Assembly: GCF_011386835.1 (NCBI RefSeq)
Contig: NC_088796.1
Span: forward strand, 65,671,468-65,735,467
Direction: 5' to 3'
DNA from: Chrysemys picta bellii
Taxonomy: Eukaryota > Chordata > Testudines > Emydidae
DNA: 64,000 nt
Part shown: piece by piece, positions 1 through 9,979 of the stretch
Numbering within the stretch: the first letter of the stretch is position 1
Layout of the letters: each line of letters starts with the position of its first letter
Notes under the pieces: generated by a model
Seen by the model: the letters and a program-made list of their open reading frames with translations, nothing else
Told to the model about the DNA's origin: nothing
The model's database searches: none
Program-made: the position numbers and the translations under genes

Positions 1-188
1 AATTAGGGATGAGCAGACTATTCTAGTAAGGTTCTTATACTACATCCATCATAGTGGTATTTGATAATAAACTTTTTGTTACCACAGAAAATGTCATTCT
101 ATGAGCAGAGGTTCACTATACAAGGTACCTGGAACTGCATTCATTGTACAGTAGATGAAATTTCACCATATCAGAGTTCACTATAAGT

Positions 189-341
189 TGTATAAATGCT
201 ACAGAGGGTCCTGTGGCACCTTTAAGACTAACAGAAGTATTGGGAGCTCCCAATATTCCCAATACTTCTGTTAGTCTTAAAGGTGCCACAGGACCCTCTG
301 TTGCTTTTTACAGATTCAGATTCTGATACTGTATAAATGCT
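189..341. repeat. Palindromic dimer of a short interspersed repeat with 12-bp target duplication
   Basis: Two copies of one short repeat lie tail to tail at 201-329. The left copy reads forward (cagagggtcctgtggcacc, then tttaagactaacagaag) and the right copy is its reverse complement, ending in ttgctttttacagattcaga. A perfect direct repeat, tgtataaatgct, flanks the dimer at 189-200 and 330-341, so it was inserted or resolved as one unit. The left copy starts later in the element than the right. Related copies are at 5951-6054, 24618-24731, 50518-50748 and 62033-62216. Superfamily is not assigned; variable target duplications of about 8-13 bp suggest target-primed reverse transcription. Confidence 0.85.
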
Positions 342-3300
342 AATCATGTGCCTAAAAAAGAACAAAAATAGGTTCGATATATATGTGCCAAAAAGCACGT
401 CTTTATTTTATTTGTGTCTTACATTGGTGTTCATGAAAGCTAAAGATTCATAATATTGTTTTAGATACTGCCCGCTGCAGTCAAGTTCTGTGCATACTTC
501 TACCAATGCATTTGAGTCCTGCCCTAAAACGTATTTGTGACAACAGTATTAAATGGTATTAAATAGGCATTTATGGATGTGGAAAAATACCCATTGGAGA
601 CACAAGGGTGACTGTTAAACTGGTATGAAATAAATTAGATTTGAATTTAGATCTTAGATATAAAAAGCTAAGGCATTAAAACATTGTGCTAGCTTACCTC
701 CTGCAGGCTAGGTATTTACAAAATTTGGTGTGTTTTTCCTTATGCTGCAATGTCTCTCAGCCTATCTGGCAAAGGTGACAAGGTGTGATGACTGTGAGAA
801 AGCATCATGATTCTTTCTTCCCCTGAAACAAGCTTGGGAAAAAATAATTCAGCTTCAGGTTATAGAAGTCAAATCATTTCAAATGAATCCAGGTTCTAAA
901 TGTTCTACTTCAGGTCCTTGGGAGGATGGTGAATAATCCACCAGAAATTAGCCATGTGTTGATTTTTGTATTCTCCTAATTTATGGATCTCTCTATTCAG
1001 AAGAAGGTAGAGTATGCCTTATCACCAATATATACATCCATATATTCCAGGCCAGTGAAGATGAAATGCTGTTGAGAGGTTTGGGATATGTGTTTGTGAA
1101 TATCATATGCAGTACAATAAATGATATTCTAAACCTTTAAAAAGCTACAGAAAAAAACTGTAAATTTATTTTGTCACAGATCTAGGTATTTCTTGTTAAA
1201 AAGCTTCATAAAAATGAATGACGAGATAAAGGGCCAAACTCAATGCTAATATTTGTGATATAAATCCCTTGAAGTCAATCAATTCTTATAGATTAATTTG
1301 GCTCACAGGTATTTAGTGAGCTAATACCAGAAAGGTCTACGTGATGAAGAGGAAGACATCATATTCATTATGGCATGAACAACATTCCCAATAATGATAG
1401 CTGGATAATAGATCACAAAAGGAGTAATTTTCCTCATTCTCTCTCTGGACACATTACAGAACCAATTAACAGGACTAATGTATGAGATAGGATTCAGTGA
1501 AGGACATTGCCTGAGAAGCACAGGGATACTCAGTATAATCATGAAAAACCTGGTAAAAAAAGGAGAGTGAAAACATAAAAGTCACAAGAAATATTGCTGA
1601 ATTTCCGAATTGGAATACTTGGGGATCTCTTGATGGCTCACAGTTTGAATTAAACCTTCAAGGTATTAGAAAAACTCCCTATACCTACAATTCATAAGAC
1701 TTCTCCATTGAGAAACTTTGCTCTTAGCTATTTTGATACACTGTTCACTTGAAAAAGAGTGAATCTGTCCATATATTAAGCATTGCTTCTATCCCCTACA
1801 AATAAACATATTGTTGCCCCTTGTTAACCTGAGTGGCTAGTCAAAGTTTTGAGCCCTGGAGGTGTTCCACTTGGAAGTAAAAATCAATGGAGTCTGGAAT
1901 TCTTGCGTATGCAGTCTTGTTTACTCACAAGGAATGCACAAAGTCCTGTTTCTCTGAATGCAGCAGAAACCAAGATTGGAAGGCCAATTTTCTTAGTTTA
2001 CTGCCTCCAAGCATCTTGAGACAACACCAGACCCCAAAACACTCTGGCGTTTTCATGGGTCACACTGTACTTACAAGCTTCTATTTGGCTTTCTTGCTTT
2101 CTGCCTTTGCCTCTCTCTCTGTTTTCTTGTCTGTTCTCAGTTTGTGTTTTCTCTCTCTGACACACACACTCCCCTCACCAAAAAACAATGTTCAACCAAA
2201 AGCTCCTGGGCAGGTTCACACATTATTTTTATCTTGGATGGGGGCATAGGCTCAGAGTTATATTAATTGAAGGATGAGTTCACACCTATCAATCTCAGTG
2301 GGGTTTTATCTCAACGCATAACAAGGTTTCACCCAGCTCATGACAACATACACACAGAGCCTTCTCAAATCACTGGTGGTATCTGTCACCAATAAAAGCT
2401 TTCCTTGTATTTTTGAGAAACATAGCATTCTGATTGTCAAAGCATCCTAAACCCGGAAGCCTCTCTGATTCAGGATTTAAGGGCCTTCTGTTTTATATCT
2501 TTGCCATGTGGTAAAACTGATGATTCTGCTGGAATCCAACATCCAAAGTTTGTTAATCATTTTTCTGAAGATCAGGGCACTACTGAGCACAGCAGGGCAA
2601 ACACTGGTAGATATTAATGATGTTTATTATTATTAATTCAGTTCCATGTCTCTGGCTCACTTTTGTCATATATGTACACATCTCAGTAACAAAATAATGT
2701 GTCAGGGTAGAGGTTTTCAAAGCCACCGAGGTATCTGGACACCTAATTCCCATGAAATTGAATTGGTGGGCATTGAAAGGTAATGGCAGCTTTAAAAATC
2801 TCAGCCAAAATGAAAACAAAAATATTGCATTTGAAAGATATGAACATTAGAAACAATCCAGCAAAATCCAGGGAAAAACACAAAATATAAATATTACATT
2901 TGAAGAATAATGGAGTTGGTCAAAAACCCTTTTCTTTTTTTTTTTGTAAAAATGTTTGAATTTGGAAAATTATGAAACAAAAAAATCTTCATTTATTTTA
3001 GAAATGTCCCATTGAAAAATCATAAAATAATCTCAAATGATGTAGTCCCATGAAACATTTTGTGTTGACAAAACCTCTCTTCTCAGTAGGAAAATTTTTG
3101 CTTGACATATTTTAACCAGCTCTAGATAATGTGCATATAAGATACTCACAAGAGAAAGTGAGGCTCACTTTGCATAGTGAACCCATGTCAAGAGAAGGGA
3201 AGTAGAAAACTCTCTGTAATAAGCTAAGGAAAGAACATCATATACATTTTCTGGATTTCATTGTTTGCTGTGTTGACCTAATAAATATTTAAATAACATT

Positions 3301-3505
3301 TTTGTAGTGTATTTAATTTTATTTTAATTTTAAAAGAAAAGGAAAATCATCTGCCCTTTCAGAAAGCTAAGAGCACATTCGTTAGCCAGAAGACAGAAAC
3401 TTTGGAACTAATTGCTCTGTAAGAGCTAGATGCTATCATTATAACCAGTAGTTTAAAGCCTGTGCCTGGGTATAATTTGTAAAGTATTGTGTAAAATAAG
3501 CCAAA
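342..3505. other. AT-rich stretch without recognisable genes
   Basis: I find no exon, RNA gene or intact mobile element here. The longest open frames, for example near 1.9-2.25 kb and 2.6-2.8 kb, have low-complexity or hydrophobic translations with no family signature and no conserved motif. A short T-run lies near 2934-2946. It may hold old repeats that I cannot name. Confidence 0.5.
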
Positions 3506-4239
3506 AATGGATGAGAACTTAAAAATTGGTCAGTAACACACTGTCAATTCCAATGATGATTGAACCTAGTGATATTCTGAAAAAGAAGAGCTCTCACCAA
3601 TGCTTGTAGCAGTTTCTGTGATTTCACACAGACTCAGAAGATATCCTAGGCCTCGGAGTGACACTTGAGGGTTTTGAATGTGCTGGTTTTGTTATGTGGG
3701 TGGCTGTGTTGATTTATGGAAGTGGGGTTGTGCTGGGAGATTTGTATTGATTTGTGATGGAGGAGACTGGGGGGGTGTGGTGCTATGTGCATTTGGGTTG
3801 GCATCTATGCTGGTTATGTAGATTTGAATCTGGGGGGTTGTGCTGGGAGATTTGTGTGAGTGGCAAATAAGGTGTGTAGAGTGCATTATGGGGCTATGTG
3901 TATGTGTGTTATTGTATGTGCTGATTGTGTTGTTGTGTGGGTGGTGGTGTTGATTTGTCTTTGAAGGGAGGTTGTGCTTGGAGATTTGTATTGATTTGTC
4001 TGAGTGGCAGTTGGGCCAAGTAAAACACCATCTGTGAAGTCTCCCTCACACACCTAATGAAATTGTTGAACGCAAATGGCTGAGAACTTAAAAACTGGAC
4101 AGCAACAGACTATAAAGGCCATTGACATTTCATTCTGATGAGATTCAGAACAAAAAGAGCCCTCAGCCATGCTTGTAGCTGTTTCCATTGTTTCACACTG
4201 ACTGTATAGACATTCTAGGCTTCAGACAACAAAGTGACA
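3506..4239 (+). repeat. Local direct duplication about 0.57 kb apart
   Basis: The segment at about 3506-3663 recurs in the same orientation at about 4074-4239. Both copies start with a match around gagaacttaaaaa. Both then carry related text ending in tgcttgtagc and, further on, tttcacac. Divergence is high (point differences and small indels), so the duplication is old. The DNA between them is the TG-rich tract described separately. Confidence 0.65.
3664..4020. repeat. Degenerate TG-rich minisatellite-like tract
   Basis: The plus strand is very poor in C and rich in T and G. Phrases such as ggttgtgctgggagatttgt and gttgatttgt recur about every 100-200 bases in imperfect form. It sits between the two arms of the local duplication. 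The minus-strand open frame at 3692-3886 is a composition artefact (Thr/Pro/Gln/Ser-rich) and not a gene. Confidence 0.6.
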
Positions 4240-4491
4240 ATCCTAGAGTCTTCTTATATAGATTACTACTCAGGATCTTTTGTTCTGATGAGTTAGTTAA
4301 ATATGTATGTAGGTTAATGTTAACACCTTTGTTTCATAGATTAGATATAGATATATGCATATATTTTATAGATGACCCTACATTATTTCTCCTGGGACAC
4401 AGTCCCAATAAATTGTGTTTTATCAAAGCCCTTTGAGCTGAAGCAGAATTTAAGAAGTGCCTATCCAATAGGATTTGGGTTCCTCACTTTT

Positions 4492-4988
4492 TTAGGGTAT
4501 ATCTACACTGCAATAAAACACCTGGATCAGCTGACTTGGGCTTGTGGGACTTGGGTTGCAGGGCTATAAAATTGCATGTAGACATTCAGGCTTGGGTTAG
4601 AGCAGGGGTTCTTAAACTGGGGGTCGGGACTCCTCAGGGGGTCATGAAGTTATTAAATGGGGGGCACAAGCTGTCAACCTCCACCCCAAACCCCACTTTG
4701 CCTTCAGCATTTAGAATGGTGTTAAAATATATAAAAAATATATATAATGGTGTTAAAATATAAAAAAGAGGCTTGCTATGTGAAAAGGGTCACCAGTACA
4801 GAAGTTTGAGAACCACTGGGCTAGAGTCTAGGCTCTGGGACCCTTGTGAGGTCTCAGAACCCAGGCTGCAGCCCAAACCTAAATGTCTACACTGCAATTT
4901 TATAGCCCTTCAGCCCGAACCCCTTGAGCCCAAACCCTTTGACCCGGGCAAGCTGCAAGTGTTATATTGTAGTGTAGATATATCCTTA
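4492..4988. mobile_element. PIF/Harbinger-like MITE, interrupted by a hAT MITE
   Basis: Terminal inverted repeats bound the element: the left end is gggtatatctacactgcaat (from 4495) and the right end is its near complement, tgtagtgtagatatatcc (ending 4985). A 3-bp tta flanks both ends, the TWA-type target duplication of PIF/Harbinger elements. Subterminal sequences also pair: ataaaattgcatgtagac on the left and gtctacactgcaattttat on the right. It has no coding capacity. The interior is split by the hAT-type element at 4603-4818. Related ends occur at 28027-28311, 54633-54911 and 32690-32781. Confidence 0.75.
4595..4826. mobile_element. hAT-type MITE nested in the PIF-like MITE
   Basis: The termini are caggggttcttaaactgggg (from 4603) and the complement of agtttgagaaccactg (ending 4818), a Charlie-like hAT inverted repeat. 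The 8-bp flanks are ggttagag (4595-4602) and ggctagag (4819-4826), a target duplication with one mismatch, as expected for hAT. The roughly 216-bp body contains a short internal duplication around tggtgttaaaatat and encodes nothing. It entered after the surrounding MITE. Confidence 0.85.
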
Positions 4989-5937
4989 GGGTCCTTTGAA
5001 AACCTCAACCCTAATCACCAATAGTAAAAAGGAAAATCCAAGTATGTCCACCATATTAGATAGTTACAGAGAAAGCGAAGAGGAGAAACTTTAGTATCAT
5101 CTTTCCCCATCCTCATTTTTCTTGTATAGCCTTATTTACCACAATGACTGTAGGAATTTTCCTTTAGCATGATCATTCACTTTAAGTGGAAAGGTATTGC
5201 TACCTTCTCTCCTCTTGCTCTGATCACCATCATAGCTCCCCCGCCCCCCAACATATGCCATCTGTGCTGAGCTTACTGTTTACATCATCCTGTCTTAAAC
5301 TAAATCAAAGCCAAAGACAAAATCACTTCAATTTTTCTTTAAAGACTAATTCAGAAGAAAATCTGGTCTTCTTTTTTGTCAGTTAAATGTTCCATTGATG
5401 AACATGAATGCTATAGAACCTTGTAACAATTCTCTTTGGATGTACTTTTTATATCCAATTAAAATGCCTGACCTAAAATAACTTTGTAGTCTAAAATAGA
5501 TACAGCTTTTGGTAGCCATATTATATCCATTTTGATGCTGATAATTTGTAATCAAGAGACCATATCAAAGGAACTGTTGCAGTCTGTCAGGTAAATATTT
5601 AGTTTAAAATGTAAACATTTTTTGAAACCCATTAAGTGCTTGATAAGCTGTATTCAAATTCATGAATTATTTTTTAACAATAGATTTTAATGTTGATATT
5701 TCAGAAAATGTGAATACCTAACTTGATAGACCATAATGGCTGCTTTATTTTGGCCATGTAAATGCTATATACTACCACTAAATCCACTGTGTTAAAAATA
5801 CATATTTAGCTTCAACTTGTTTATGGGATTTTTTCCTTTAAAATACCCCAAGATGCACTAGCTTCCATCACAAATTAACAACCGGCAATATTTTAGTCTT
5901 TACAAAAACACCTAAGAATTTTATAAACATAAATGAT

Positions 5938-6067
5938 ATTTACATGAGTATCAGAGGGGTAGTTGTGCGTCTGACGAAGTGGGTATTCACCCATGAAAGC
6001 TTATGCTCCAATACATCTGTTAGTCTTAAAGGTGCCACAGGACTCTCTGTTGCTATTTACATGAGTA
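5938..6067 (-). mobile_element. Short interspersed repeat, single copy, 13-bp target duplication
   Basis: The body 5951-6054 has the family's 5' mark (tcagaggggtag), the middle text cccatgaaagcttatgctcc and the end cttaaaggtgccacagga. It is framed by atttacatgagta at 5938-5950 and 6055-6067, a perfect 13-bp direct repeat. It is a monomer that looks internally rearranged: the left end reads in the forward sense, and most of the rest is the reverse complement of the left arms of the dimers. No Pol III A or B box is obvious. Confidence 0.8.
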
Positions 6068-8413
6068 ATATTTTATTTATTTTTACATACACACCAGAAA
6101 TCACTCCTGGACACAGCAAGCTAATTTTCAACTCCAAGTAAATTTTTATGGCCAAGATGCAAGCCCTACAAAATAAAATAAGAAGAAAAAAAGAAAAAAA
6201 GCCTGTTGAATGGAAGTACTGACATTTGCAGTGTGAGCTATTGTGATACAGCTGATGAAACACTCAAGGTTTCCATTAGGGGTCAAGGCCTTTTTTATCT
6301 TCAGTATATCTCTTGTCATTTCCTTATCACAGCAGTGGAAGCTGAATATGTACGTTATGCAAAGTATATTTTGCTGGATGACTGCAATATTGATATTTTA
6401 TTCACAAATAGCTTTACTTTGACCTAGACAAAACAGCCCCTCCTTCATGGTGACGATAATTGAGTTTTTCTTGCTCCCTAATTTTGGTGGCCTTTTGAGC
6501 AAAAAGGGCTGCCATTTTGTGTATGGTTGCAGTAAATTGTGCAGTTTTCCTAAATGAACCATTATTCTGTTTGGTGTTTAGAGATGACCAACAGGCTCAT
6601 TTGATTTGTGACCCTAGATAAGAATTACAGTGTGGTCCTGTGAGGAAAAAGAACATATGTTGATTGTATCAGCCATAGCCAAAGTACAAAAATAACACTA
6701 TTTTTACTAATTTGCTGAATGTAAGTGCATTTCAGAACAGAGATGGCTAAATGTCATGCTGTTTGAGGTTTTGCAAGGCTCAAAAGACTAGTATGAGTTA
6801 GCAAAGAACTTTCCCCCTGCGATTTAAATCTGTGAGATTGGGGTGTTTTGTTTCTCTCACAGGGTGATTGAATTTAAAAAAAAAATCCAGTTAAAGGGGA
6901 ATCTATGCTTTGTAGCAGGAAGAAAGGCTGTAACAAGTGGGTGGCTTGTATTTGATATACGTAGATTGTGTATTTATTTTTAGAGTAGAATTTTTCCGTT
7001 TGCTCCTTTTTTCATCTCTGTTAAGCAAAATGCAAACTCAATACTTGAATTCAGGTTAAAATTTCAAATCAGTGATGTCTGAGTGTGTTTAAAATTAGGC
7101 AGAGTTAATTCACCTATGCCTAGTCCAAGAATTTTGCATTCCTTGACTTCCAAAAGATACCTGAATTCATCCAATAACCGTACTTAGACTTCAATCTACT
7201 AGTGCAGAACCATGCACTCAAATGAAGTCCTATCACCTGTAATTCAACTCCTCAATCTAGCAGATCTCAATCCAAGAGTGGGTTTTCTGTTTGTTCCTCT
7301 TTTTCCTGACTCTTTTAAACAGTTCTACTCTGAGTTTATATAACAATACCAAAATCTCAGTCTTTTCTAGTAGCAAGCAAAATTTATTCAGTTGTCACAT
7401 TAAATCAAGTCTGTAATAGACGATGGAAGAGTGAAAGAATATTTGTAATGAACTACTGATTGGCAATGAAGAGAAAGAAGGTATCATCATAATTCCAATT
7501 TGCCTAGTAAATACCATATGCATGTATGAAAACAAAGGATGATCAAGGTGCCATATCACATGGACAGTGCTGTGCCCTTGTTTCAGCGAGTAATTTATCT
7601 TGGACAGTGTAAAAATCTAATGACTCCTTCACCATCCCTGATCCCCTACCATGCAAGAAAACACTGTCTGCTACCAATGACAGCAATTTATGTGATGAAC
7701 TACTTAGAATTACAACTGCATTACAAAACTCAATTGGGACATGGTGTTAGAGAAACTCAGTAATAGGACACAGAGTGTGATCTTATTGCAGCAACTTAGT
7801 AACAGGATTTTAGACACTGTATTAAATATTAACAGTGAGAACTAGCACATTAAATGATACAGGTAGAAATCTTCTAAAACTCTAGACTTTATTTATATGT
7901 TGTCTGTATTTTATGAATAAGTAATTTTATAACTATTATACAATCAGATATGCACATTAGAATATGTTTTAAAATTCCTCAAAACATACCACTCAATAGA
8001 CTACCTAGAAATAGAGGTCTTCCTACCTTTTTATAATACCATAAATCTAAGTATCATTATATGTTTTCTTCATTTAATCAATGCAATTGGTAGATAACAT
8101 GTTCTTTATATAAGGATACATTATGAAAAGCATTTACAGAAATAGTACCAGGAATACTCAATATTCCTATTAAAAATATAGTATCTGTTCATTATTTGAG
8201 GTGTTCAGATCTCTGTTTTTATAAGAAGTAAGCAGAAACACTGGAACAGAAACCCTATAAAGGGGACCAATCTGGGATTTACCTGCAAAATTTAGGGTAA
8301 TATTCTTCACACGTTCTTCACACTGAATTTCCATTGTAATTTGTTAGAGAAGACTAAACAGGTACATTCTTCATTCATTCTCTGTGAAAGATTGCCACCA
8401 ACACTAACAGGAG
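6068..8413. other. AT-rich stretch without recognisable genes
   Basis: No coding or RNA gene is supported. Open frames are short, lack family signatures and are interrupted. I cannot name any repeat here with confidence. Confidence 0.45.
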
Positions 8414-8960
8414 TGTAACAGGGTGATTTGCCTTATGAGCTGGAAAGCCTGGTGCTAAGCCAGCCCTGATCACTGGGTTTAATCAGTTGCTACCAGTATT
8501 AAAAGAGCAGGATATTGCAGGGATGGGGGATAGTTTAGGAAACTGCAGCTAGATATGTAGATGCATTGCAGGGAGCAAGAAGGCTCCTGAGTCAGCAAGG
8601 GGGGAATGCAAGAAGTAGGAGAAAGCTCTCTAGGTAGGTAGGAAGTCTGTCTGGGAGAGACCCTGCCCAAGAAGCAGAGACAGACAGATATACTCTCAGG
8701 AAGGAGGAGGCTATGCCCAGCTGAAACTAGGTTGAAGGCTGCATGAGACTGTATTCTTTTGAAAGACTTTGTGTTTGACTACTGGGAGAGAGACTTTGAA
8801 ATAGAGTTGGGGTCTGGAAAATCAGTTTGCACCTGAAGACTAAATAAAGAGGGTCCCTTCTGGGGATTGTTCAGTTACTTTGTAAACGGTGAGTTCTTAA
8901 GGGGCTGCCGAAGGGGTTGGACAATGAGGGGCAGGGTATAGTAAAGCAACCTCTCTCCAC
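8414..8960 (+). mobile_element. Probable solo LTR
   Basis: The segment starts with TG (tgtaacagggtgatttg), is GC-richer and purine-rich compared with its AT-rich flanks, and carries a polyadenylation signal (aataaa) near 8843 followed by a GT/T-rich stretch, as at an R/U5 border. No internal retroviral sequence adjoins it. I could not fix the 3' end or find a target duplication, so the LTR assignment rests on composition, the TG start and the poly(A) signal only. Confidence 0.4.
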
Positions 8961-9979
8961 TTGAGAGGCAATCAATGGCCACTGCTACAAGAAGAAAACA
9001 AAACATGTTTAGAACATTTCCCTTTTGGTAATGGAATAATCATTTGTCAGGCAGTAAAATGCTACTATATTTCAGACTAATAATTTATTTACAGCCCAAG
9101 TCAAGGCCCAGGAGCCTCTGTGGAGATAAGCCAAAGGCAACTTTGTTGTATCCTAATGAGAGAAACCATCTCTCATGAGGTGTCCAGTTACATATTATAC
9201 AGCTGCCCAAATTCTTCCTCCTGCCATAGGTGGAACCACAGACTCTCTTCAGTTCAAATGTCATCTATGATAGTTGTCTCACTAGGATATTATATCAGGG
9301 AGGGACTGAGCAGGCACAATACCTATATGATATTTCAGGGAGTAGCATTGGGGATAGGAAAGGTTACTCTGTTACTATCTAAATGTAGCTAGGGACAGAA
9401 AGGTTAAAAGATGTGACAGCACAAAATGGAGCAAGAGAAGAACGAGTCTTCTGGAACCCCAGATATCCCACCCCAGTAAATTAAGGAAGGGGTGAAGAAC
9501 CACACACAAACCCTTATTCACCCACAGAATCTTTGCTGGAACTGTGAGGGGCCTATTGCTGTAACTCCTACAACCTCCTTGAAAATTATGTACATGTGGT
9601 TGCTGGGTTTGCATGAATTTCCCATCATCACAACATAAGCAGCTCCCCACTTTTGGAATGGATCTTTTCTGACCCTTTGTATACCAATTCAACCCTTCCC
9701 AGGCTCTGTTCAACCCTCCCCAAGATTTCAAACGGAAGGCTGGTTTCAGACTTCACCTTCCAAGGACTGTCATCAGTCTTGGGCTTCCACCTTTCTGGTA
9801 TACATATAAAGTTGTCTCACAGCTTAGCCCTTGTTTTTAATCATTCGTAGAAAATATAACTTAATTTGTTTGTTCCTTTTATTTCCTCTGGGCTGCATAA
9901 TATCTTTGAAACCCAGTGCCTGACTGAGTGAAGGACCTGGACATTAGTAGGTTAGCTGAGATAAGATGTAGAATACACT
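8961..9979. other. No recognisable gene
   Basis: The minus-strand frame at 9375-9731 (118 codons) has no recognised motif and starts at a non-conserved codon. Its composition changes abruptly halfway, so I do not call it a gene. Nothing else is supported. Confidence 0.4.

Noticed and set aside
1887..2249. 120-codon plus frame with a hydrophobic Leu/Ser/Phe stretch, possible secreted protein
   Set aside because: The hydrophobic part comes from a ctctctgttttctt-type pyrimidine tract; no homology cue, no splice context.
9375..9731. 118-codon minus frame with hydrophobic C-terminus
   Set aside because: No ATG support, no family signature and abrupt composition change.
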